Shown: positions 20,741 to 34,700 of the stretch, in pieces
How positions within the stretch are numbered: position 1 is the stretch's first letter
Layout: the number at the start of each line of letters is the position of its first letter
Notes under the pieces: generated by a model
Seen by the model: only the letters and a program-made list of their open reading frames with translations
What the model was told of the DNA's origin: nothing
Databases searched by the model: none
Program-made: the position numbers and the translations under genes
Assembly: GCF_963678635.1 (NCBI RefSeq)
Contig: NC_087065.1
Coordinates: forward strand, 10,873,579 to 10,937,578
Direction of reading: 5' to 3'
Length of the DNA: 64,000 bases
DNA from: Symsagittifera roscoffensis
Lineage: Eukaryota; Xenacoelomorpha; Acoela; Convolutidae

Positions 20741-23439
20741 GCAGCAAGGATGGAACGATAATGTCTGAAAGTCTTAACTCATTTTTTGTGGTCGTTCTAT
20801 CGCTCAATGAATGCTGTTTAGGCCATGAAACACAAAAAACAATTGCGTCGACAAGATTTGCTCTGTAAAAACATTCCATGGTTCGAAGGCTTATTTTCTT
20901 GTTTGTACCACCGGGCATCAAAGTGTCATTTCGAAGACATGTCTGTCAAAAGAAGGAAATCTAATGGAAGGGACCCTCGGGAGAGATCACATATATTGGA
21001 CATTTTTATCATTATTGGATATATCTCGCCACAAATGCCCAACATTTTTGAGTACAAATTGTAAGAAGATTGTTTTACGTCGTTGTTTTCTATCTCTTGA
21101 TCAATCGATATAGAACACTATTGCCAACCTCTAGCTCAATGTATCAAATTATCCATATTTAATTTTTTATTTTTTTTCCCTGGGCTCGTGAATTAATTTT
21201 GCCCATGGAACTGAAAACAATTTTCAACTTGAACAAAATCACTTGATCGGATTTAAAACAAGTCTGATTAAATTTCTTAAGTAGTTTTTTAAAAAGTTAA
21301 GTCCTTTAATTGTCTTCTTAGACTTTAAAAGTGGGCGAAAAGTCCTTTTTTGTAGAAATTGATTTTCTAATCATCGTGAGCTCATCAGACTGTGAGTAAA
21401 TTTTACTGAAAAAGAAATCGTTGACAGTAGATAAAAATGGGAACTTTACTTCCATCGATTTTCCATTGAACAGACTGCATGAAATCATTGTACAATTTAA
21501 TCGCTGTTATATAACTGAGTATATTTGAATATCAAGTGAGCAATTTTCTGCTGGAAATTTGAGGAAGGGTAAACAATACTTATCTCTTTTTTTATTATTT
21601 TTCCTTTTATATGTTAAAAAAAACAAAGAAACATCTCACGGGGAAAGTATCAAAACAAAAAGTCGCCTACATATTTCGCCACTTTTGTATAAATTATTAT
21701 TTTATTTATTTTATGAGTCACTTTCGTTTTTTTCCCACTTCATTACCTGTTTTTTGATAATTAAAATTGATGTTATTTACCTGTGGCGAAACAGAACAGC
21801 AGAAGCCAAACTGTCAAAGCGACAACTGACATTTTCCTTTTGATCATTTTCATTTTTGTTGCAAAAAAATTTGCTGCAATTTACAATTTGCAAAGATGGG
21901 TGAAGAGTTTTTCTAATTTCAGAAGAAAATTGAACGTGCGTGCAGTATTTCCATTTCAGTTGCACGTTTTTCATGTCATTATTTCCGTTCCGATTTTTTG
22001 CAACCTTCATTTTCACTTTTAAATTTGACTGTGGTTGTTGTTAATTTCAACCTGCAAGGCAAACAGAAGACATTCTAACGTTTTGGCTCAAACCTCAAGT
22101 ACAAAACGGTTCCTTTATTGGCTGAAAATCCAAACCATCACACTACTGTGTTTTCTACTAGATTTAATCTGTAATTTCTTACCAACATACCAACCGAATA
22201 AATATCCAATGTCTGCAGCAGTATTTTTAATTTGATCGTATTTTATAGTACTGAAAATCAGACTGCATTTGCGTCGGCGATAAATATGATTCAATAAATT
22301 TCAATGATTTGTAATTTCATGAATGAGCCATTTCCTCTATCCCAGGTTAAAAGATAACAATAGTTGAATTATTAAAACGAAATCCGTCACTTTAATCCCT
22401 CAAAATCGAGTGGGCTGAATTTATTCAAACTTTAACCTTCCTTCAACAAAAAAATATCTGGGGGCTAACTTTGCCCAAATTATAATGATATTTGGTCTGT
22501 TAACCTCAATTTTCACGCTCGTTTGTTATTCTAAAATTGATCTTTATCTAAAATTTATAAATTTACGTCAAAATTTTGAAAATTCTGCAATCATTTTGTC
22601 AAACTTACATATTTTCAACCATTTTCAGTTAAAAAATTAATTGTATTCAGTTTTTCTGTATTGAAAATTATGTTCTCGACTCAAATTTTTTTTTTTCTAC
22701 ATAGCAATTTATAACACCAATTTTTAGCTGCTTATTCGAAGCAAATTGTGTACAAATGTCATTATAATTACTCAAGTTGCTCTTACCAAAGACGGTGAGT
22801 TAAATCGAGCGAGAGATAATTAAAGCACGATTGTTTTACAAGTTTTACAAGCACAAATCTTTTTTTGACAGCTTAACTCTTGTGGTAAAAACAAAATTTT
22901 ACACCATTCAAATTAGCTTCTGTGAGCGTCTGGCAAAGGGGATAAAAAATATCAAGAAAAATATTTGTACGATGGATGAATCATTCTTTTTATTCATGCA
23001 TTTCTGTCATCCTTTCACTCCTTATTTAAAAGAGATTTAAAAAAGATTTAGCGACGTTTTTAGAGCGTTTTTTGTTGCTTCCTTTTCCACTCAAACCAAT
23101 AAAATCGGACACTTCTTTTTATCCGTAAATTCCTGCAATTTGTGACAGTGTGGTACTCTTTTCAGCTAGCTGCTTTCTTTAGAGTACCATTTTGATGTAA
23201 TTATTTGCATCTTGCTGCGTTTTTATTGTTTACACAAACTGTTCCAACTGCTCTTGTTTGTCGACTTTTTAAAAATTTTACCACGAAGGATTTTTCTTTT
23301 CGACAGACATGTTTGCTTAGAATATATTTTTGTGTCGTGATTGGGTTTTGTTTTAAACTGCGAATTAACTGCTTGGTACTGTCGTCTGTTTTGGTATTTT
23401 AATTTGATAATCAGTTTCTACTTTCCTGTGGATTTTTTC
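20741..23439. other. Intergenic DNA, no supported gene
   Basis: AT-rich, with short frames only (for example 20825-21064, 21559-21843, 22831-23040). None has GC enrichment, a domain or a credible splice partner. Confidence 0.5.
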
Positions 23440-23511
23440 CATTTGCGGCTTCCTCTGCGCTTCCGGACTTTTTGTGGAAAGCGCCTCTGAACTCCGGATA
23501 GAAGTTGGCAG
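23440..23511 (+). other. Candidate 5' exon of the receptor gene
   Basis: A small GC-richer island ends in ...gttggcag followed by gtaatt, a possible donor. Joined to the acceptor at 25391 it keeps one frame open into the signal-peptide exon, but no ATG lies in that frame here. It may be a 5' untranslated exon. Weak evidence. Confidence 0.25.
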
Positions 23512-25391
23512 GTAATTTCACCATTTCTATACACAAACCAGCATGGTATGAAGACCCACTATGTACAACCCCACATGGTAAAAACAGAGTTTAGCCCGTT
23601 TTCATTTTTTGGGACAAAATGGGTTTCAGATAATTAACCAAAGTAGCCTCCCGGTGGTATACTGAAAACGGAATACTTTATCCTGCCACCTATTATCATA
23701 CCATCTCAGTTTTCTAACAAAAGCCCCAAAACTGAATTTTGGTTTCTTTTTATCTAAAAGATTATCATTTGGAAATTCATTGCGAAATTAATGACGAACA
23801 TCGATCAAATATTTTTAGTGCGATTCGTGGAAAAAATGAAACAGCTTGCATAAGATCGTTTTTGTTCCCTTCAAGTTTCCCAAAAATGTCGACAGAAATC
23901 GTATTTCTTTAATTTTTCAATATTTCAATTTTTTTTAAAATTGTTGATGTGCAACAATTTTATAAGCGACTGCGTGAAGATCGATATCATTACATAAATA
24001 CAAAGCAGCTATTATGCAACCATTGTCAATTGCAACTCAACTATCATTCGTATATGCCATCGTTTTCGATTTTGTTTTGCACGTTTCCATTAAGCACTCT
24101 TGCATCCTAAGTCGAAGTCTAAACAAAAGTATCCCGACTGTAAACATGTCCAAGTGAAGTTACACTCTTTCTCTGGTTTTCTCTCTGTGGGACCTTAAGA
24201 AGCTTTTATACTTCGTTTACTTTCGCAGCTTTGACATTCGATTACTCACGCTAACCAAACTAACTTGAAATGTTTTGCCAGCAAAATTTGCCATACTTTT
24301 GACTGAAATTGTCCAAAAATTACGCATTTTAACCTAAACAAACCCTTCAAATATAAAAATTGCAAGAAACTCGGAAAATCGAAAAACCAGAAATAAAGTT
24401 CTTGTAATAGATCATCGGAACTTTTGTGGACTTTTCACATTTTCATTTTCAAAAGTTTCAAACGTTTGTTTTTCTAAGCCTGCTCAATTGATATTCTCTC
24501 GAGAAAAATCTATTTCTACCATTGAAATATTCTCAATTTACCCCATTTTTACCAACAGTTCTCCCCATTGTCCATTTTGAGACTTTTTGTCGTAAATCAA
24601 CACACAATGTCGCCTGCTTCTGGGTAATTTATTCACATCTATTGTTTCGAGTAGCGGTAATAAACTACTTAAGACATACTAGTACTTATAAAGATGGGTT
24701 AGAGTCCTTTGAAAGGATACTTAAACTACTATCATTGTCTGAAAAGTAACTTTTAAGCACCTTTCAAAGTAAGATTAAAGGCTCTAAAAATTGATCTGTT
24801 GGCATGCTCTAATGGTATTTTATGACTTAAACTGACCATTTTTGTTTTGTCAATGCCCTTGGATGTCTAGAATCTAAAAATAACAAAAGCAAGGGGGTCA
24901 TCCTAATAAGAATTCTGTTCTTTGCGTAATTTATTAATAACTGAACAAGCGTAACAAACTGTATCAGTTTTATATTTGAGTATGAGGTATGGTAATTAAA
25001 ATTTTAGTCATCATGTCGGCATTTTTTGACCAGCATTAAAAAAATTTTGGATTCGGTTTGATGTTTTCAAAAACTGAGTCTAGTAAAAAACATTATCTGA
25101 TAGTTATTTTCTTTTAGAAAGCTTATGATTAATTTTTACAGCTGATTTGATGTCAAATAGTATCTTAGTTTTAATTAATCGATTGGGTGATCAAAACTTA
25201 CCATTTTTGAACAAATCAGATATCTAAATATAAGTTTCAACCTTCTTCCGGCGTCGGGTTGCGTTTCTATTAATTGACGCATCCGTAACTCAACCCATGC
25301 AAATCGTACCAACAAAACACTTATAACTTATCAATTATTAATCTTCTAGTCAAACAATAAGTAATAATAACTCTTATACTTGTAATTTCAG
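23512..25391 (+). other. Intergenic or first-intron DNA upstream of the receptor gene
   Basis: AT-rich, no coding signal. It ends in a good acceptor (tgtaatttcag, 25381-25391), which could serve a 5' untranslated exon or a spliced leader. Confidence 0.45.
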
Positions 25392-25716
25392 CTTGGTAAC
25401 CTTTCTTATACAATCCACCAATCGGCAATTCATCGCTAAGATACTACAAAGAAGTTACTTCTTATCTAAATTTGGTCTCAGAAGTCCGTCATACGAAGAA
25501 CGGAAATTTGCAGTTGCCTCAGCCAAAGCCCGTTTGAAGAGAAAAGATACCCAAATAGTGACTGCAAAGACAGTCCCAGAATCAAAAGAACCTTCAGAGA
25601 AGAGAAGACGAAAGCAAAACAAGACGGTCGTTGGAAGAAATATTAAAAGCGAGTCATCCTGCTTCTCTGTCGTTTCATCATTATCTAATCCAAGGTCGAA
25701 CGTAGTATTGGCAGAT

Positions 25717-25774
25717 ATGTTGAAGCTAGCAGTTCTTTTCGCAATTTGCTGTTACCCCACATTGGCTTATGAAA
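25717..25774 (+). CDS. Receptor exon 1: signal peptide
   Basis: From ATG 25717 it encodes MLKLAVLFAICCYPTLAYE, a typical signal peptide with one Lys, a hydrophobic core and a small-residue cleavage region. The donor is a|gtaagt, phase 1. The same frame is open upstream to the acceptor at 25391 (108 more codons, basic), so the exon itself probably begins at 25392. I chose the ATG because it starts the signal peptide. Confidence 0.8.
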
Positions 25775-28700
25775 GTAAGTTCCACTTGATTTAGTCAAAT
25801 AGATTATTTTCTACAAAAAAAAGTATTTTTTTAAAGTCTCTTCAAACAAGCAAAACGGATATCTAGCAGTCTTCTAAATAATCAAAAATCAATTTTTGCT
25901 AGCTTTATTAGTCATTAGAGTTTCCTGACTTTCTTATGCTAGAAGTTGGCTAAAATCAGATTGTGAATGTTATACTGAAATATAAAAACAAACTACTTTT
26001 GTGTAGTGGATTATAGTTTTACAAAATTGTTTTGACAAAAATATTTTTTTTAGATAAATGAAATAAAAAAAAAAGGGTTTGAAAGCTAATTGCAACAAAT
26101 TTTTCTCGTCTTTTTTGACAATCTTACATCCCAATTTCAACTCGAACTTCAAAAAAACATTTGCAGTTTTGTCGAAAATGTGTAGCAGCTTTTAGGTTAC
26201 AGCAGTTTAAGTTCCATGCCGTTTTCAATTAGTTTAAATTGTTCCTTTCAGAGTCGAAGAACACAATCGAGTTCACCTCCACTTACCCGAAGGAGATGCA
26301 AGTGTTGCGTCATGATGAGGTCAAGATCAACTGCCCCAAGTTGTCGGGGGCACCGCAGAGTGCGAAGATCATGTACTTCTACCGCTTCCAGAAGGGGGGA
26401 CCTGGCCAGAGGGAAAACTTCATCAACGAGAGCGAAGGTCAGTCTGTTTCTTACTGAATTTAGAGAATTGCAAAACGTTGGAGCTGACCTAATTGATGAA
26501 ATAGAGCAAATTATCAATTTCAGAAAAATGGCTAATTTTCCATTTAAAATTTTTGTATCATAATCATCTGAACTTTCAACTATGAAGGCAACATTTAATA
26601 AAAAACACAGGTTGCTTTTTAAAATTGTGTTTCGAAGTCTTACTTTTGCTACCTATTGTAGCGTAGTCTTTTGATACAACTTAGCGTAGACAATGTAATA
26701 GTTCGTCTCACAAACCCCTTCCAATTGAATTGATGCAAGGTAGTTTAAGCAGAAACTTCGCTAATACACGCAAAGTTTAACCTTTTGCTTTTGACGCTGC
26801 TCGTGGGGATGGTTTTTAAAAAACTAAGATTGCTTGTATCCGGGATAAACACTCAATGCTCCTATTGCCAAGGTCTGCTTAACAGTTTTTCTATCAAATA
26901 AGGACCAAATTCAGAATTTTTTAAGTTTTTTTTCAAATAGTCCTCCACACTCTATGATAATATGGTTACACCTTTTTAACTCTAAACAACTTAATACCAT
27001 ACAATTTTACTCCCTACTTTTTGTTGCCTTAGCGATTCAATATCGCTAAATTTTAAAGCCATTTCTATAACTCAACAGCGTTTTAGTCCAAAATGAAAAC
27101 AAAATTACTTCAAGCGGTACTTCTGTAAACATCAAAGAATTAAATGAGAGAAGTTTTTGCCTTTTAAAGCCAGGCATTTTTGCGCTACTTAGTTCGCGTA
27201 AGTTTTGAACAGAAATGGCCTAGCCAATAATTTCAATGAATCGTTCCAAAACAAAACGAATTGGCTTTGCTAATAATTTCAATGAATCGTTCCAAAATGA
27301 ACCCAAACAATCAATAGTTCAATGAAATTCAAAGACCCGTAAATAAATAGACGGCCTTTGACTAATATGACCTAATTTTTTACAAATTTTTAGCCGATAT
27401 AGAATTTTAAAAAAGATTTAACCAACGCCAGAAGCCTAGACATTAGTCATTTTTGGAGTCATTCTCGAACCCAAACCTATAAACTGATCACTTTGTCATT
27501 TTTTTTGAATTTTTGGCACATAAACGCAAAGCTAAAGGGTTTGCCAGCCCCTAGTCCCTAAAATAAGGGCAACTGTCCTGGGGTTAAATTGCTAGTGCAC
27601 AAGTCAAGTTCTTGCGTTTAGTTTTGTTTCCGAGAGTCTGCAAGGAAACGTCTTTTCAAAAAAAGCTGAAAAATTTTAAGTTGGTTTAAGAAATGAATTT
27701 GAGTAATACGACAGAATGAACAAAAATGAGACAAAACTTACACTGGCTGAGCACAAACTAGATAACCCTTTAAATAGAAATCGGTTTTGTCTTCGTAAAC
27801 GGACATTATGTTTTGTACTCTTTCATTTAATACACGGTACTTTTTCCTTTTTGTGAACTTGAAATTCGTGAGCAGACGCTATAAAAATTGGCTTGTGTTA
27901 GATGAAACTGTGAATTCGAAAGAAGACTCAATCATAACTTGTTTTTTGGGTTTGCGTGTGTTTACCACTTTATTACGGTATAAAACGGCTGTCAGATTTT
28001 TATATTTGTTGGACATTTTACCTCAAGTTGTTATGAATTAGCACTAGCAGCTTTTTCAGTAACATTAACAATTTAGTGAAAAATCTAATTGAAAATAATT
28101 TACTAACTTGTCAATAAAATTCTAAAGTAATTTAGGAAGCGTCAATCTAGCATGTATAACTAAGACAAACGAAGTTTTTCAATTTGATGCCTGCGTTAAT
28201 TTGAGGATTAAATTTGGTGTGATAAGAGTTAAGATAAGGAGTTCATACATCAGTATATTTAGTGAAATGACTAGGAGTTAAAATGTACGGTGCTGAACTG
28301 AAAAATAGGATTTAAATTGTTGTAATTTTAAATTGTCAGTAGTTAAATGACTAGGTGTTATAATGTACGGTGTTAAATTGGCTGGTATTCAAATTTAGGA
28401 TACCGATTATATAATATTGAGAAAAATATTGGCGTCTAATAAGTAATTAATAGGACCAACTATTTTATCTCAATCTCATTAACAAGGAAATCTCAGCCGT
28501 TTTTGCGTTGATACATCTCAGCCGTTTTTGCGTTGAACAACCAATAGCTTATCCATTTTCTAAGGTTAGCCAAAATATCAATGTTCAATTTCCCCTAACT
28601 CAACTAAAAAAGAAAACTTTTTTTTTGATTTTTCGAACGAACCTTCTGAGCCTTGTTCTGATACGATTTGTTGTGTTGTTTACAATTTCGAACAAAACGC

Positions 28701-31700
28701 CGGAGTATTTTTGTATTAGGAAGCTGTTTTTTGAGAGCGCTTTCAATTTTTTTAAAACTGTTTTGAAAGAGTTTTTTTTCGCATCACCTAAAACTGTGAA
28801 GGCAACATTTAATAAAAAACACAGGTTGCTTTTTAAAATTGTGTTTCGAAGTCTTACTTTTGCTACCTATTGTAGCGTAGTCTTTTGATACAACTTAGCG
28901 TAGACAATGTAATAGTTCGTCTCACAAACCCCTTCCAATTGAATTGATGCAAGGTAGTTTAAGCAGAAACTTCGCTAATACACGCAAAGTTTAACCTTTT
29001 GCTTTTGACGCTGCTCGTGGGGATGGTTTTTAAAAAACTAAGATTGCTTGTATCCGGGATAAACACTCAATGCTCCTATTGCCAAGGTCTGCTTAACAGT
29101 TTTTCTATCAAATAAGGACCAAATTCAGAATTTTTTAAGTTTTTTTTCAAATAGTCCTCCACACTCTATGATAATATGGTTACACCTTTTTAACTCTAAA
29201 CAACTTAATACCATACAATTTTACTCCCTACTTTTTGTTGCCTTAGCGATTCAATATCGCTAAATTTTAAAGCCATTTCTATAACTCAACAGCGTTTTAG
29301 TCCAAAATGAAAACAAAATTACTTCAGGCGGTACTTCTGTAAACATCAAAGAATTAAATGAGAGAAGTTTTTGCCTTTTAAAGCCAGGCATTTTTGCGCT
29401 ACTTAGTTCGCGTAAGTTTTGAACAGAAATGGCCTAGCCAATAATTTCAATGAATCGTTCCAAAACAAAACGAATTGGCTTTGCTAATAATTTCAATGAA
29501 TCGTTCCAAAATGAACCCAAACAATCAATAGTTCAATGAAATTCAAAGACCCGTAAATAAATAGACGGCCTTTGACTAATATGACCTAATTTTTTACAAA
29601 TTTTTAGCCGATATAGAATTTTAAAAAAGGTTTAACCAACGCCAGAAGCCTAGACATTAGTCATTTTTGGAGTCATTCTCGAACCCAAACCTATAAACTG
29701 ATCACTTTGTCATTTTTTTTTGAATTTTTGGCACATAAACGCAAAGCTAAAGGGTTTGCCAGCCCCTAGTCCCTAAAATAAGGGCAACTGTCCTGGGGTT
29801 AAATTGCTAGTGCACAAGTCAAGTTCTTGCGTTTAGTTTTGTTTCCGAGAGTCTGCAAGGAAACGTCTTTTCAAAAAAAGCTGAAAAATTTTAAGTTGGT
29901 TTAAGAAATGAATTTGAGTAATACGACAGAATGAACAAAAATGAGACAAAACTTACACTGGCTGAGCACAAACTAGATAACCCTTTAAATAGAAATCGGT
30001 TTTGTCTTCGTAAACGGACATTATGTTTTGTACTCTTTCATTTAATACACGGTACTTTTTCCTTTTTGTGAACTTGAAATTCGTGAGCAGACGCTATAAA
30101 AATTGGCTTGTGTTAGATGAAACTGTGAATTCAAAAGAAGACTCAATCATAACTTGTTTTTTTGGGTTTGCGTGTGTTTACCACTTTATTACGGTATAAA
30201 ACGGCTGTCAGATTTTTATATTTGTCGGACATTTTACCTCAAGTTGTTATGAATTAGCATTAGCAGCTTTTTCAGTAACATTAACAATTTAGTGAAAAAT
30301 CTAATTGAAAATAATTTACTAACTTGTCAATAAAATTCTAAAGTAATTTAGGAAGCGTCAATCTAGCATGTATAACTAAGATAAACGAAGTTTTTCAATT
30401 TGATGCCTGCGTTAATTTGAGGATTAAATTTGGTGTGATAAGAGTTAAGATAAGGAGTTCATACATCAGTATATTTAGTGAAATGACTAGGAGTTAAAAT
30501 GTACGGTGCTGAACTGAAAAATAGGATTTAAATTGTTGTAATTTTAAATTGTCAGTAGTTAAATGACTAGGTGTTATAATGTACGGTGTTAAATTGGCTG
30601 GTATTCAAATTTAGGATACCGATTATATAATATTGAGAAAAATATTGGCGTCTAATAAGTAATTAATAGGACCAACTATTTTATCTCAATCTCATTAACA
30701 AGGAAATCTCAGCCGTTTTTGCGTTGATACATCTCAGCCGTTTTTGCGTTGAACAACCAATAGCTTATCCATTTTCTAAGGTTAGCCAAAATATCAATGT
30801 TCAATTTCCCCTAACTCAACTAAAAAAGAAAACTTTTTTTTTGATTTTTCGAACGAACCTTCTGAGCCTTGTTCTGATACGATTTGTTGTGTTGTTTACA
30901 ATTTCGAACAAAACGCCGGAGTATTTTTGTATTAGGAAGCTGTTTTTTGAGAGCGCTTTCAATTTTTTTAAAACTGTTTTGAAAGAGTTTTTTTTCGCAT
31001 CACCTAAAAAAACTTAACAATATGAAGACAAAACTGTGTTTCACCCTCGTGAAGTTTTTCTAAAGCTTTGATTGTTTGAAAAATTTCAATTCAAGGAAAA
31101 AAAGCGCGCTACTATTTTTCTATAAACGAGTAGCGCGTGCGGCGACGTATCAAAATATTTCGAAATGAATTAAGCTAACTAAATTGTTTCAAGGTGTAAA
31201 AATTTGAAAATAAAAAAGAAAAAAAATCATTTTTAACGATATTAAAGCTAATGCATATACCTTAATCTGCTGTACATATATCTACAAACTTTGAGTATAC
31301 AGCATATAACTTTCAGGTTACACGACAGCCGGAAAATCAAAAGTTTTGTACTTCTGTGAGAAATCTTGTTATATCTACAAGCAAGTTTATTGTTCAATTT
31401 ACCGCTTATTTGGCATAGAAAAAAAAATTGAAATTTAAATTATTGTGCAAAAAGTTGAAAAACAAAAATTTCAAAACATAATATGTAGTTTGAATTTTTG
31501 TTTGTTATTTATTTTATGAAACAGATGTTGTCGATGGTGCCTAATTGATTATTTTTTAAAATAGTATAGTTCTCACATCATACCACGCACTACAAACGGC
31601 ACTTCATTGAAGAAACGTAAAAAACACTTAATTTTTATAGTTTTGTATATCGTCGTAGCATTCTGTTTTACTTGCCCAGCAGCCGGCTATCCTTGTTGAT

Positions 31701-34700
31701 ATTTCAAAATGTTTGACAATTCATGTCTGTCTTACAAATATTATTATTCGTTCAAGAGGAAAACGACCCTCATGTGAACAATTCCTTAGAGCAAACCTAA
31801 GTCGCGCTCCGATTTAAAACCATAAAAGTTTTGTTCAATTATCATCAATTTTCAGACCAGTCCTCCCATCTTAAATGGAAGCTTTCATTTTTTTCACTGC
31901 CAAACTGCAGCTGGCTTTCAGATAAAAGTAGTATTTCTGCTGAAAGTTTTAAAACCATATTCTCCTTCCATTCTTCAGTTTTGTTGGCTCAATTTTCATT
32001 TTCTGTTCTCATCAAGGCTTTATATCAATTTATTTAGTCATATTGGCGATATCGCATACTGAGTTCTTTGAAGATGCGTGATTAATTATAAAAATATGTT
32101 AAAAAGTTGGTTGCTGGAAACAATTTATTATAATTTCATTCAACTAATTGACTTTTCTGTGACTTCATTTCTTCTGTCTGCTGAAATGTCGCATAATTTC
32201 GGTTTTTCTTTGAGCGGTAATCTCGTCTTGTATGCCAGACGTCTCGACTGTTTGCCTCCATTTTTTTGCATAATTTTGCAAATATAGGGCTTCAAAAATT
32301 TCGATTTATTCACAAAATGCTTTCGAGCTTAGAGGAACTCACAATAACGTTCATTAAATATCTTCAATAAACAACATCACTTGAAAACTTTCTGGGAGTT
32401 GCATCTTAAAAGCATTTTTAAGACTCAAAAACTTGAATCACTTAAAGTTGTTCAAAGAGAGCGCTTTTAGTGAAACCTCTTCAGTGAAAATGTTGTTCTT
32501 TTTTTTGTTTTTTTTTTGTTAGACTGAAACAACTTAAACAAATTTGTTTGTCGTGCTGGTATGCAAATCAGCAATTCAAACATGTGTATATAGATGGTTA
32601 CCGCTGCCGCTTTATGGTACTTTTATATCACCTTATCCGCCCATAAAAAAAAGATTTTTCTCTTTTATGATTAAGCAAATGCAGCAATGATAGCACATTT
32701 TGTCAATTTAGTTCCTTTTTTGTGGCTTACAAATGTCGGTATGATGTTTGAACATACGTGCAAGCTTTGAGCATCCAAGTTAAGCAGCTAAAACAAAGAG
32801 CCGACTGATCAAAAAGCAGACGACTTTTCTAAGCGCGTTGTTTGAGTTTTATTCGTAAGATGATCCTAGATCGCAATCAAGTTTGCGCCCACCTGGTGAA
32901 AATTAAAAAAAATTTGTTTTATGAGGAAAATAAATTTGTTTTATGAGGAAAATAAATGTGGTTCAAACAAACAATCTCGAAAAAAGAAAAAAAGAAAAAC
33001 TCAATATCAGGATAGAAGATCCCAAGTCAGAAAATCCCGTATCCCAGAACACAAATATCCACTGCTTACACAGCCTATTCTTGTTTGCCTTGCTGAAAAA
33101 CGACAAAAAATGACCTAATTTTAATTTTCCAGCCAACAGTTATACCCGCTTATACTTTTTGTTTTGTCTGCTCTTTTTAAGGTTGTCTGCTGTTTTATTT
33201 TTGATGTTTCACCCGCGCTAGGCAATATTTGAGGCAGTGCTGCTGTCTTTTGACAAGCTCTTTGTTATTAATAAAGAGATTAATAATTCATAACAAGTGG
33301 TGGAGGGGTGGAATTGGATGACTGCGTTCGAATAGATTTGAGACTTAATTCGTAGAGTGACTGGTATTAACGGAATTTGTTTCGGTCACCAAAAAAAGAG
33401 AAAAGAGAAAAAATAAATTTTTGTTTGAATACTGATGAAAAACGCCAAGCTATACCAAAGGAAAAAGTCCGCCCACATGTAAAACAGCCAACATTAAAAA
33501 TATTGGAAGTCAAACAAAATCAATATATCCCTGATGAAAAGATATATGAGAGATATTAAAACAAAAATTGATCCTTCGAGTAATTACTTAACTTAAATTT
33601 ATTTTATTGGAATATCAGCTAAAACCAATAATCAAAATTGGCTCAGTTTGAAAAAAAAAACAGAATTACACCAAGATACCATTATGTTTAACTTGTCATC
33701 TTTATTCAAATTTTGAAATAATTTGGAAAAATGGTCAAATTTACGGCATAAATTTAAGCGATTTTTAAAAAAAAATAATTAAAAAAAGTTCCAAAAAACA
33801 TCTTTTGTTCACGTGATATTTTGGTTTCAGGTCAATACTATATGAACACAAAAACTGGTCAACTAATAATCCAAGATTTTGACAGTCAAAATGAGGGCAG
33901 ATACTCTTGTGCAGCCATGGTATCATCAGTGGGCGGACGAGTCATTACGTCATCCACAGTACGAATCGTGATAGGTATTGCATAATTATTACATAATTAA
34001 TTACTCAATCAACCCGAACGCACTGCATCTGAAATTATATGTTTTCAGGTGATAAAGAGCGAGATCAGTCGTCTCAAGACAATGATTTGATAGTCATTGA
34101 GAATGCCGAAGAGAAGGAAAACACGTATAAGATATCAAAACCAGACATCTTACTTGAAGGCCCGATTGGCAACCCAATACGTGAGTTTTGATTGAAGTTC
34201 AAGAAGTTCGTAAAAGGAAATTTTTTGATTTCCCCTTAAATACTCGATCATTTGGGCCAAAAAAACAGTCTGGGCTTCCTGAAGCTTTTTGATGTTCGTC
34301 TAGTTATAGCCTCCTATTGGAACGTTGCTGACGACTCTCTGAGAAAATATTATAACTTTTTTACTATCAAAGTTTGATGTCTTTTGTACTTTATACACAA
34401 AGCATGAAGACCTTCGCACCCACCTACTTTTGAGTAGAAAACGCCAAAAACAATTTTTTTTATAGTGAAAGTTAGTTGGAGCACCCTGCCACCTTCTGGA
34501 GTGTCCTCGCCCATGAGTCGGGAGGATCAGATGGCGATTGAGAAGTTCAGCCAGTTCATCATCCAGATGAAGCACAACCAGCACTTCTTCGAGGACTGGC
34601 ACAACCTCACCCTGGTCGACAACACCAGATTAGAGCTCGGCTACTACCAGCAGCTAATATACTCCAACGAGTACGAAACAGGTCAGTGTTCTCATTTCAC

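Noticed and set aside
28508-28888. 126-codon open frame, repeated at 30724-31017
   Set aside because: It lies wholly inside the tandem duplication in a receptor intron, has an AT-rich composition, and shows no domain; its repetition only reflects the duplication.
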